A DNA stretch of 64,000 nt from Monarcha castaneiventris obscurior. Lineage: Eukaryota > Chordata > Aves > Passeriformes > Monarchidae. Under the pieces are notes generated by a model that made no database searches, was not told the origin of the DNA, and saw only the letters and a program-made list of their open reading frames with translations. Shown piece after piece: positions 29,101 to 37,539 of this stretch. The stretch covers positions 2,242,001 to 2,306,000 of the forward strand of contig JAMPIT010000682.1 in the NCBI GenBank assembly GCA_026261815.1. Direction: 5' to 3'. How positions within the stretch are numbered: the stretch's first letter is position 1; every line of letters begins with the position of its first letter. Position numbers and translations under genes: made by a program.

Positions 29101-29279
29101 GGGAACACGGAGGAACACCGCGATTGGGATAGGGGTGTGGGGTGTCCGCCCCGTCCCGCCTCGCCCCGCTCACCCCGCTGCTCCTTCAGCGCCAGGACGG
29201 AGGCGACATAATGCGCCAGGTCGAAGAAAGGGAACATGCGGAGGCGGGAGAAGCTCAGCGGCACCTGCCACAGCTCCAT
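16915..29279 (-). CDS. TMEM38B: TRIC-B monovalent cation channel, complete six-exon gene
   Basis: TRIC-B is a trimeric K+ channel of the ER/SR membrane that supplies counter-ion current during Ca2+ release; human loss causes a recessive osteogenesis imperfecta. Coding parts on the minus strand are 29279-29174, 24873-24717, 22130-21946, 21161-21074, 19075-18958 and 17121-16915. Joined, they total 861 nt, or 286 residues plus TAA, against about 291 in human. All introns are GT-AG and every junction keeps phase. Visible family marks: MFPFFD near residue 15, CFGG at 56-59, the KEV motif at 116-118 in [15 protein letters not shown] then a glycine run around 146-153, the second-repeat VKVTL at 181-185, and a lysine-rich tail ending KKTE, which fits a KKxx ER-retrieval signal. 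The ATG has G at -3 and +4. I recognise the family from memory of the mammalian protein; identity is very secure, exact splice points secure. Confidence 0.96.
17122..18957 (-). other. TMEM38B intron 5
   Basis: Intron of 1.8 kb holding one CR1 3' fragment (about 17340-17625) inserted antisense to the gene. The rest, 17626-18957, shows no recognised feature. Confidence 0.8.
17340..17625 (+). mobile_element. CR1 LINE 3' fragment inside TMEM38B intron 5
   Basis: Sequence typical of an avian CR1 3' end: aggaagaaattctttactgt, then a gttgccc...tgttgcagataccccaac block, ggatgatctttgaggtccct, and the tail gactctatgattctatga, which is the diagnostic short direct repeat of CR1. It is truncated at its 5' end, as nearly all CR1 copies are, and cannot move by itself. 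Confidence 0.9.
18958..19075 (-). CDS. TMEM38B: TMEM38B coding exon 5
   Basis: Encodes residues 179-218, the sixth and seventh membrane segments: [16 protein letters not shown], a short basic linker, then [20 protein letters not shown] is the second-half counterpart of the KEVTR motif, reflecting the inverted internal repeat of TRIC channels. The acceptor is TTTTTAG, the donor GTAAGA, and the exon ends in phase 0. Confidence 0.93.
19076..21073 (-). other. TMEM38B intron 4
   Basis: Intron of 2.0 kb, AT-rich, with no recognised element. Intron 3 (21162-21945, 0.8 kb) likewise shows nothing beyond its splice sites. Confidence 0.8.
21074..21161 (-). CDS. TMEM38B: TMEM38B coding exon 4
   Basis: Short 88-nt exon encoding residues 150-179: the glycine run AGGG, then [16 protein letters not shown], matching the human loop and helix order. 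The acceptor is ATTTCAG and the donor GTAAGT; the closing tyrosine codon is split TA|C with exon 5. Confidence 0.93.
21946..22130 (-). CDS. TMEM38B: TMEM38B coding exon 3
   Basis: Encodes residues 88-150 after a TTTTCAG acceptor. It contains the family signature [10 protein letters not shown] (KEV at 116-118), a basic motif linked to lipid binding and gating in TRIC structures, and ends with VGWARG. The donor is GTAACG, a weaker site than the others in this gene. Confidence 0.95.
22131..24716 (-). other. TMEM38B intron 2
   Basis: AT-rich intron of about 2.6 kb. It contains a 9-bp inverted repeat with a 5-nt spacer at 22944-22966 (aatcaagat...atcttgatt) and T/G-rich low-complexity DNA near 22495-22540. 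No other gene or recognisable mobile element is seen. Confidence 0.8.
24717..24873 (-). CDS. TMEM38B: TMEM38B coding exon 2
   Basis: Encodes residues 36-88 between a polypyrimidine/CCCACAG acceptor and a GTAAGC donor. It carries the membrane segment with [11 protein letters not shown] and the GEPP loop, then the start of the next helix (NILLASSVW). The tryptophan codon at the end is split TG|G with exon 3. Confidence 0.95.
24874..29173 (-). other. TMEM38B intron 1
   Basis: Intron of 4.3 kb. Apart from the CpG island at its 5' end (down to about 28930), I see no second gene, no RNA gene and no well-preserved transposon. Open frames inside are short and look random. Confidence 0.85.
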
Positions 29280-29460
29280 GGCCGGGCACGGAGCTCCCGG
29301 AGCGGCCGCCCGGCACAGGAGCGGCGGGGGAGCCCAGGGACGCGGCTTGGCCGCTCCCGGCCGCCGTCAGCGCGGGGCGGGGCGCGGCGGGCGCGGCGCC
29401 TCACGGCCCTGTGCCCTCCCTCAGCCCCGCGGCAGCGCCCGCCGTGCCTGCCCTGCCTTT
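28930..29460 (-). promoter_or_regulatory. TMEM38B: CpG-island promoter of TMEM38B
   Basis: GC-rich, CpG-dense stretch covering exon 1 and the sequence just upstream of the ATG. It includes GGGGCGGGGC, a consensus Sp1/KLF box, near 29373-29385. No TATA box is evident close to the start, as usual for a broadly expressed housekeeping-type gene. Transcription initiation is inferred between about 29285 and 29450. Confidence 0.75.
29174..29279 (-). CDS. TMEM38B: TMEM38B coding exon 1
   Basis: Encodes residues 1-35 plus the first base of codon 36 (phase 1). It begins [10 protein letters not shown] and contains the conserved MFPFFD(L)AHY segment. The donor is GTGAGC, beginning at 29173. The start ATG at 29279-29277 has a strong context (gccATGG). 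The N-terminus is a few residues shorter than the human one. The exon lies inside a CpG island. Confidence 0.95.
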
Positions 29461-29469
29461 TGTTTGCCT

Positions 29470-30010
29470 TTTTTTTGGTCAAAATACTGATAGTCCCGCT
29501 CCCTGCGCGGTTTGAGATCGGTTGTGGCCTCCCCCAGGGCCCTTCCTGCGCTTGTGCTGCTTCTGTGCACACCTTGTGTACGGGTGACTACGTTTCCCCT
29601 GATACTTTTTTTTTTTTTTTCTCTTTTTTTCTTCCGCATTGAGAATTTCTGAAGCTCGTCAAGGATGTTTAGCATTACAAACGTTTATTGTCGGTTCCGC
29701 CTGTGGTCTTTCCCAGTCTGATGCCATCTATTAATCAGTTGCTGAGGGTATTGCTGTAGACCAGGTCCTGGTCAGAGCTCAGCAGAAACACTTTAATGCA
29801 TCTTTGCATCCATTTTGATAGTGAAGGCCATTGTTAACTTTGCCTCCTGAAAGATCTGCATCCAGTGTTGAAGCAGTCGCACAGAATTCCCAGCAAAACC
29901 AGTTTGCTCATGAGCTTCCCAAGTGAAGCATTTTCAAAGATGTGCTAGCTCCAAGATACATGACATTTGCTTTTTCTTAGTTTACCAGACCAGCTAACTT
30001 GAAGGAGCTA
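29470..30010. other. Upstream flank of TMEM38B
   Basis: Leaves the CpG island and becomes AT-rich. It has a long T/C run at about 29606-29632. Nothing else recognised. Confidence 0.6.
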
Positions 30011-30027
30011 AAGGATATTCGTGTACT

Positions 30028-30360
30028 CAGGATGGTTTGGGTTGCAGGGGACCTTAAAGCTCATTCATGGGCACCTTCCACTATCCCAGGTTTCTTCAAG
30101 CTCCATCCAATCTGGCCTTGGACACTTCCAGGGATCCAGGGGCAGCCACAGCTTCTCTGGGCACCCTGTGCCAGGGCCTCACCACTCTCACAGGGAAGAA
30201 TTTCTTCCTCATATCTAATCTAAAGCTATTCTCTTTCAGTATGAAGCCAGTCCCCCTCTTGTCCTCTCACTACATGCACTTGTAAACATCTCTCCATCTT
30301 TCTGACAGGCTCCCTTCAGGCGTTGGAAAGATACAATTTTATCACCCTGAAGCCAAAATA
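30028..30360 (-). mobile_element. CR1 LINE fragment, about 0.33 kb
   Basis: Contains ggtttgggttgcaggggacc, then gcagccacagcttctctggg, then cctcaccactctcacaggga, agaatttcttcctcatatct and atgaagccagtccccctctt, all in the order of a reverse-oriented CR1 3' end. 5'-truncated, and the tail repeat is lost. Confidence 0.88.
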
Positions 30361-30364
30361 CACT

Positions 30365-31620
30365 AACTCAACACTGTTCTTGATGGAGCACTGTTAAGGT
30401 TTGTTGTTCTCATCTTTTCTGCATATTAACCTTTTTTTTTTTTCACCCTCTGGACTTGGAAGTTGAGTTTACTTGTCTGTGAGTTTTTGTCTGGTTTTCC
30501 CTACTAAATTTTCTCTACACTGTTTTTGTCTTTTCCATTCAACTTCCACAGGCTGGTGAATAGAACTCTTAAAGGCTCTAAGTTTTGCACACTGCGTGGT
30601 GAAGTTAAGCAAAGCAATCTGAAAATGTGCAACTTTCCCAGGTGCTCTTAACCTTGTTCTTTGCCTACCAAGAACTAATCTCAGGAAATAACTGGAATCG
30701 TTCTGGGGAAAAGATTTATGCCAGTTAACATAGCAAAGACTTGAACTTTTCCCAGAATAATTTCAGCTTGCTATGAATAGCAAGCTATTATTTTCATTGA
30801 TTTGCCTTTTATCAGTACAATATTCACAGAGTAAGTTCCTATTCTCAGTGCCTCTTCCTTTGTGTGCATCCAGTGACTCATTTGCTCCCTGACAATTGAC
30901 CCATGTGCGTGCCGCTCATTTCTATTTCCTGGCTATTTCCATCTTCGTTTCATCTACTTGAAGAGATCGTAAGTTAGTCAAAGTGATCTCTTAGTAGTCT
31001 TGTCGTTAACGAATCTAGTTCTTATCTTCTGTTGTGCCTGTGTGCAGACACAGAAACCAGAGTTTGTTTTCTAGAGCAGAATATCGACTTGCCCCAGTTG
31101 ATAGATAATAAGACACAATACATTAGTGGGCAGCATTCCGTGGCAGAAATTGGTTCAGCATCGCATTTTTTCCCCCTGAGCAGGGCTCTGTGTCCGTGCA
31201 GCTGCAGCCACGGAGCTGTTGATGGGATTTAAAACGATGTAGTCGTTTTCACTCCTTGCAGTACTGGTTTATCCCCACCGGGTGGCATCCGTTTCATTGC
31301 TAGGCAGCGAAAACTACTCCGGGTGTCTCCTCTGTGTTCGTAGGAGAGGGAGAGAAATAAAAATGGCAGTGACCACGAAGAATCTACAGTGGCACAAAAA
31401 AAAAGGTCGCCATTTGGGCCAGCAACATCTGCACTGCAGCCACGACTGTGCCTGCAACTTGTGTAGGTATACCCAAATTCTTTAACATGCCAGCAGTGAT
31501 ACCTCTACTGGTGCTGTTTTGCAGCAGGTCGGCAATACTTGCCTGAACTTTCAATTTTTAGTCGGGTCCTCAAATATATAATACTGCATTGTCACTGCAC
31601 CCAGAGTTTCTCTCCAAAAC
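30365..31620. other. Spacer, nothing but one palindrome
   Basis: Between the CR1 copy and the LTR. It holds a perfect 10-bp inverted repeat with a 2-nt centre at 30765-30786 and a T run near 30430. No gene was recognised. Confidence 0.6.
30765..30786. repeat. Perfect inverted repeat
   Basis: agcttgctat, GA, atagcaagct: two 10-bp arms that are exact reverse complements. Too small to be a mobile element; function unknown. Confidence 0.8.
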
Positions 31621-31625
31621 AGAGT

Positions 31626-32164
31626 TGTGCAGCTTTTGGCTGGGGTAGAGTTAATTTCCTTCCCAGCGGCTGGTGTGGGGCTGTGTTTTGGATTTGTGCT
31701 GAACTCGGGGCTGATGATACAGAGGTGTTTTTGTTATTTCTGAGCAGGGCTTGCACAGAGCCAAGGCCTTTTCTGCTCTTCATGCTGAGAACCCAGCCAG
31801 GACAGTTGACCCAGACAGACCCAAGGGATGTTCCAGACCATATGGCATCAGAGTATAAAATAGGGGAAGAAGAAGGAAGCAGGGGGCAATTGGAGTGATG
31901 GTATTTGTCCTCCCAAGTCACTGTGATGTATGATGGGGACCCTGCTCTGCTGGGGATGGCTGAACACCTGCCCAGCCATGGGAAGCAGGGAATTCATTCC
32001 TTGTTTTGCTTCTCTTATGTGAGCAGCTTTTGCTTCCCTTATTAAACTGTCTTTATCCCAACCTGTGAACTTTTACCATTCCAGTTCTCTCCCTAGTCCC
32101 ACTGGTGGGAGAGTGAGAGAGTGGCTGCTTGGGGCTGGGCTGGGGGCTGAGGTTAGACAACACA
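31626..32164 (+). mobile_element. Solo LTR of an avian endogenous retrovirus
   Basis: An LTR of about 540 bp recognised as a family common in bird genomes: it starts TGTGCAGCTTTTGGCTGGGG with agagttaatttccttcc, has a TATA motif (gagtataaaatagg) near 31850-31863, a polyadenylation-type motif (cttattaaactgtctttatc) near 32037-32056, and ends ...ggttagacaacaca. No gag, pol or env sequence follows, so it is a solo LTR left by recombination. A clear target-site duplication could not be seen at the assigned ends. ERV class assignment (ERVL-like is my guess) is unsure. Confidence 0.82.
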
Positions 32165-32169
32165 GACGT

Positions 32170-35100
32170 AGCTGGTGTGGAGGTGGATCTCACAGCAGTG
32201 AGGGGGGAAAGCATGTTAACCAACACAGTTAAACAAGAAGGAAGTTTTGGTGAGTTTTCTGCTTCCAGCTCCAGCAGGAAATAAGAGCAGCAGTTTCTCT
32301 GAGATGATTGCTGGTAACCAGGGAGAGATTCCTCTGTGTTCAGGGTGGCATCTTAGCAGAGCAGAGGAAGAGCAGAGGAAGCCACCAGAGAGAAATCAGA
32401 TCACGGAACACAGTCTGTGTAATAAAAGTAGAGTAACAAACAAGAAAACTTAAGCTTTGATCATTTTTCCCAGCTGTTCTGGATACCTCAGCAATAATTT
32501 AAAGATAGCAGGGGATAAAACCTCTGAAATAATACTGTTCATCCTTGATCCAACTATACAGATGCTGAGAGAACTGTGGCAGTGTGAGCTGATGGTGTTA
32601 GTAAGCTAGGTACCCTTGTCTCTGTGTGTGTGAGTGACACAATTTTTGTGTTTTGCTGATTTTAAACTGGAAGAACAGATACCCCTTTCTTCATTTCTTG
32701 GGAGCAAGCTAATAATAAGACCTGAGCAGCACAGTATACACATAAGAAATTTGTGTAAAGATGGACTGGTTAGTATACTGCTGTGTTTTATGAGTGTAAA
32801 GCTCAATGTGAAATCAAAGCACAAGCCTGAACTGACTCTCTTTCCCAAGGAATGTTATCCTGACCTTAAAAAACCTCTCTGTGAACACCTGCTGAATAGT
32901 TACCCAACTTGCACATTCTCCAGAGTACTTTTCAGCAGCATTATGCTAATTTTGTGTTTGAAAAAAAGGATCTGTGTATTTAGCATGGAAGTATAGCTGG
33001 TGAAATTGCTGCTTAATATGGGATATGTTTATTTAGTGTTATATTTCGTAATGACTGTGGGGGTCCTACAGACAGTGGCCTAGAATTCAAAAATGGGGAC
33101 ATAGGGGAACAAAGGATGAGAATTTCTTTAGTGTATTTCACCAGTATGTCTCAAAACTCTTATTTTTCTCACCAAAATCAGGAAATTAGAAATATTCATT
33201 TTTAACAATTATTAGATTAAATGTATTTATCTTCTAAGAAGTAGATCTCTCAAACTCAAGTCTGTGCATCAAAATCAAGTCGGGTGAAAATAGTAATCTT
33301 TGTCACATATGGAAATAGACATTTCCACTGTCTGCTCTCATCCTGCCACATTTGTGATTTGTAGCCATCTGCCACAATGCTGCCTGTCTCTTTCCAATCA
33401 AATTCTTGCTCTGCTCCACAGTTTTCTGCCTTGTTTCCCTGTTTTCCAACAGTCTTTTATCCCCATCAAGCTGCTTTGATCTTCTAGTACATTTTCCCCT
33501 GTTTCCTCTCTGGCCAGCACCATATATTCATCAACCCGGCACATTTCTTTCAGTATCACTTCCACACAGCTTACCTGGTTTTCTTGCTTTCTCCGTGCCA
33601 TCATCAGCATTTACTCATGGCTTAGTACACCTCTCAGTCCCCCATCTGTCTCTGAGAATCTGGCTATTCATTCCACTTTTATCACCTTACTTGTGTATGC
33701 CTTCAGTCAATCCTCGTATACTCAGGCCCTACCTTTACATTTGTGTACCTTCCATCTTCGTGTTTCACTCCTGTTACCCTCCTTCTTTTTCACGGTTTTC
33801 CTCCAGGAAGTCAGGTTCTGTCTCCTTTCAGATTTGCTGAAAAAAATAGAGAAAATAAATCATAAGGAAGTTCAGATGGCCAATTTTCTCCTAACAAAAC
33901 ATTACTCTGGTTTAGTTTCCTTGCACGCTGGTTAGTGCCAATCTAAATTGCAAAGTGGAGAAATAATGGGTTTTTTTTTTTAAACTGGGCAGTGGTGTTG
34001 TTTGACTTACATCCACCTCAGATCCCTCCTCCCTCACGCCAGATTAGATTCTTACAAATATTTAAGGATCCATTTAAAATGTCTCTTCTCCTACAGCCTT
34101 TGAAGCAGCAGCACTGTGTTCACTCCTAGCTGAAGCATAGGACTGTAGCAGCTGTAGCCAATGCTGCTGGCTCTATCCAGAAGCTCCCTGGTGTCTACCC
34201 TTAGGTCATGGACACACAAGTAGGCAAAAGTGTGTGCTTCAGGCTGTGGATGTATACAAAAAGAGTTTGTATGTCTAAAAAATAAATACTCCAGTATTTT
34301 GTATCGTAAACTTAGTCATGACTTCACTTAGAGCTGAACTCAGGTTAACAAAACTTAGGATCTTGGCTGCTAAGCCTTTCCTTAGCACATCTTGTTCCTT
34401 AGCAGTATTCTTTTTGAAAGGAGCTGATTTATAGAGTGGACTTTAACTCTTATTACCTTGTTTATCTCTCTACTGCATCCTTAGACATATCACTTGCTGA
34501 TTAGTTGATAGGACTCAGACAAGCTCCAGCTCCCTGTTGATCCCACCAAGGTTCAAAGGATGCTTTTCCCCACAGTGACTTTCCCTTAGCAATGGCTTGC
34601 AGGAGTGCCGTACTGTCACTGTCCTGTAATGTTCCCTGGGTGAGATTTTATCCATTGTATTGATTTGTGGTTCAGCTCCAGCAACCACTGAGCAGCCTCC
34701 CTGTCCTCTCAGCAGATACATGATCCTCAGGACTGGGTGCTCAAAGCACCTACTGTGCCTTTCATCACTGTAGGTAATCCACCAGTCCCACTTTACCCAC
34801 ATGAGCATCTCTTCTGGGTCTGAAAGTTGTGGGCCTGCTTCATCCAACTGCTCAGGGTTTTCTTTTCCTGGAAAAGCACGTGTCAGTAATAATTACTGCT
34901 AAGTAGTGTCAAGGTTGTAATCAATCAAGGTTGGCAATACATTATTTACGCATTCTTGTTATGTATTAGCATTATATGTCACAGTATTACTTAAGAGTTT
35001 CAAATGAATTGCATTAAACTCCCTGTATATACACTGCAAAACAAACATCCTTGCTTACAGTAACTCGCTATCTCTGTAAACAAAAAAAGAGGGTCTGGGG

Positions 35101-36165
35101 CAGGTCATCCCTGAGGTCAAGAGAAACACAATGGGACAGAGCAAGACCTTCTCCTCAAGATTGTGCCACTTACTCTGTTTATCTCCTTTGCCAGATCCCT
35201 GCCAGTCTGATCTCAACCAAGAGCTGCTGTAGAAGGGAAGAAAAGGATGCAGGAAGACCTCAAACAGGACAAATGACCAGGCCTGAAACTACTCCCATGC
35301 AGTAAGTCCTGTGCATTTACTGGCTTTTCTCTGTTGCATACATCAGTAGGGCAAAAGCTGAGGTCTTTAAAGTTCATTAGATATCCATGGATTTTAGGTG
35401 TTCCAAGAACTCCAGGCATCTAGCATTCTGGGAGCATGGGATCTGGGATTACTGAATGTCTCCAATTTAAAGTTATCTATTTAATCAGATCTATTTATGC
35501 GAAATATTACACAGTTCATAAAAATACTGTGTAGTTTGGATCACATCTGATAATCTTCACTGCTTCCCAGGGAAAGGAAGGAAAGCAAGGGACATTTCCA
35601 TGCGTACTGTGAACACAGATGCTTTCATCAGCATATGACAATTTCAAAATACTCTTTATATTTGAATTTAACCTGGTAATCTTACATTTCTGATACTTTT
35701 TTTTCTGCTCCTTTGCTTAGTTGCTCCATTCACAGTGTTACTTAGAACTAATTTTGTTAAATACTGATATATGCCTTGTGATGCACTACACATTCAGCAA
35801 ATGAGATCTCAAATAAAGAAGAGCAATGCTGGCAAGATACTGCATATTTTCTACCCTATCAGGCAACCTTCATGTAATACCCTGGTGGAAATGCAGCTGA
35901 ACCCAGGACTGGACCTGAGATGACAGCTTCAGGACAGTCATTTTTCCTCCTCCATTTGCTTTCATTACATGCTGTCCAGAGGTATTCTGCTTTGGGCTGC
36001 AGGACTGAACAGATAGTCTGTTCTGCATGAGAAAGAGGAGCCATCCTATTTAGGGTGGAGTGCAGAGCAGCTGTCTTCCTTCCCTCTCCCATTTTCCCTT
36101 GCAACAGCAAAGGATCCGTGGAGATATTTGAGTGGGCAGAGTCCTGGGCAAACAACTCTAGGTGA
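32170..36165. other. TAL2-TMEM38B spacer, nothing recognised
   Basis: About 4 kb without a gene, RNA or clear repeat. The frame of about 144 codons near 33406-33840 is a low-complexity, Ser/Leu/Pro-rich stretch from pyrimidine-rich DNA and lacks protein-like features. Confidence 0.6.
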
Positions 36166-36169
36166 GATG

Positions 36170-36245
36170 GCTTGAACAGGAGGCTTAGACTAGATGATCT
36201 CAGGAGGTCCCTGCCAATGGAAACAGTTTTGGGATTGCTTTAATC
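36170..36245 (+). mobile_element. Short CR1 LINE 3' end
   Basis: cttagactagatgatctcag followed by gaggtccctgccaatggaaa matches the terminal block of CR1 (GGACTAGATGATCTCAGGAGGTCCCTTCCAAC type). Only about 75 bp remain and the tail repeat is eroded. Confidence 0.7.
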
Positions 36246-36249
36246 TTGA

Positions 36250-36860
36250 AAATATTTTTTTTCCATACCCTTTATATGTTTTGTCTCACGGTTGTCTCCT
36301 GACCAATTCCGCCCACAGCAAAGATGATGTAAAACCAAGCTGGGACTCTGTCAGCTCCTATAGAGGGATGAGTCCAAGCTGAGAGTTGTGTGCTTCTGTC
36401 TGCAAAGTCACTGCCCATTATTCAATAAATTTCGAGTACATCGTCAATCTAATTGGACAGATGAGGGTGTGTGTGCTCAGAAGCTGTCTAGTGCCATAGC
36501 TACCATCTGACAAACAATTTATGGACCATACTTCAACTACGACATTCTGGGAAGGATTAGTTAAGGAGAAAAAAAAAAAGCAACATTCAACAGGAAACAG
36601 ACTTCTCATTGTGCCCCTTCATTGTATATTCTCCATGTTCCCTTTTCTGCTCAGTGGCGCAGGCCAGTTTGGGACACTCTAAATTGTCAAGAGCAGCAAG
36701 GGGTTACCCGGAGTGTGCTTTGTTTGGCAATACAGACGGCTTTTTTTGTTAACTGACTTGAACCCATTGTCTGCGCACCCCCCTCCCAAACCTCTCTCCT
36801 GCCCTCAGCACCCTTATCCCCAGCCCAGCTCACCCTCCGCAGATCCCCTTACTCTGGGTT
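36250..36860. other. Spacer, nothing recognised
   Basis: No gene, RNA or transposon seen. C-rich sequence near 36777-36850 precedes the candidate enhancer core. Confidence 0.55.
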
Positions 36861-36862
36861 CA

Positions 36863-36905
36863 TGAAGTACAAATTAGCATAATCAGATTATCTGCATGGG
36901 GTTGT
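36863..36905. promoter_or_regulatory. Candidate homeodomain/POU/GATA enhancer core
   Basis: A compact cluster: attagcataatcagatta (homeodomain TAAT and octamer-like site), then ttatctg, which on the other strand is CAGATAA (WGATAR), then tgcatg. It lies 8.7 kb 3' of TAL2 and resembles the element at 60991-61018. No target gene is shown; TAL2 is the natural candidate because GATA factors control it in midbrain. Confidence 0.35.
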
Positions 36906-37121
36906 TCAGCACGGAGCTGAAAAGGAAGAAAAGAAAAAGTGGCTGACAAAGAGAAGCCCTGAGGAGGGCAGAGCGGGTGGCATTGCTGTTGTGCTGTGGT
37001 GCTGAAAACTTGCACCTGCATAGCAAGCAGATCCTCTTCTCACTAAGGACTCTTAGATGGTATTAAAGCGTAGGAATTAATTGGGGGAAGGGTAAGGAGA
37101 CTGAAAGGATGACAGAGAGCT

Positions 37122-37531
37122 GGGGGAGAGGGGAGAGGAGAAGAGGAGAGGGGGAGAGGGGAGAAGGGAGAGGGAGGGGAGGAGGGGAGAGGAGGAGAGG
37201 GAGGAGAGGAGAGGAGGAGGAGAGGAGAGGAGAGGAGAGGAGAGGAAGGAGAGAGAGGAGAGGAGAGAGAGGAGAGGAGAGGAGAGGAGAGGAGAGGAGA
37301 GGAGAGGAGAGGAGAGGAGAGGAGGAGAGGAGGGAGAGGAGAGGAGAGGAGAGGAGGGAGAGGAAGGAGAGGAGAGGAGAGGAGAGGGGAGAGGAGAAGG
37401 AGAGGGAGAGGAGAGGAGAGGAGAGGAGAGGAGATGAGAGGAGAGGAGAGGAGAGGAGAGGAGAGGAGAGGAGAGGAGAGGAGAGGAGAGGAGAGGAGAG
37501 GAGAGGAGAGGAGAGGAGAGGAGAGGAGAGG
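37122..37531 (+). repeat. Polypurine (GGAGA)n microsatellite
   Basis: A 410-bp run of A and G only, broken by a single T at 37435, built mainly from the pentamer GGAGA with hexamer and tetramer variants (AGGAAG, GGGGAG). The 3' part from about 37436 is nearly pure. The 143-codon frame across it would encode an Arg/Glu/Gly repeat and is not a gene. Mirror symmetry makes intramolecular triplex (H-DNA) possible. Confidence 0.95.
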
Positions 37532-37539
37532 TTATATTA

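Noticed and set aside
29135..29642. Plus-strand frames of 84-166 codons over the TMEM38B promoter
   Set aside because: They come from GC-rich CpG-island DNA and overlap exon 1 on the other strand; the sequence is Ala/Pro/Arg/Gly low complexity.
33406..33840. 144-codon hydrophobic/Ser-rich frame
   Set aside because: Pyrimidine-rich DNA yields Phe/Leu/Ser/Pro by composition; no domain pattern.
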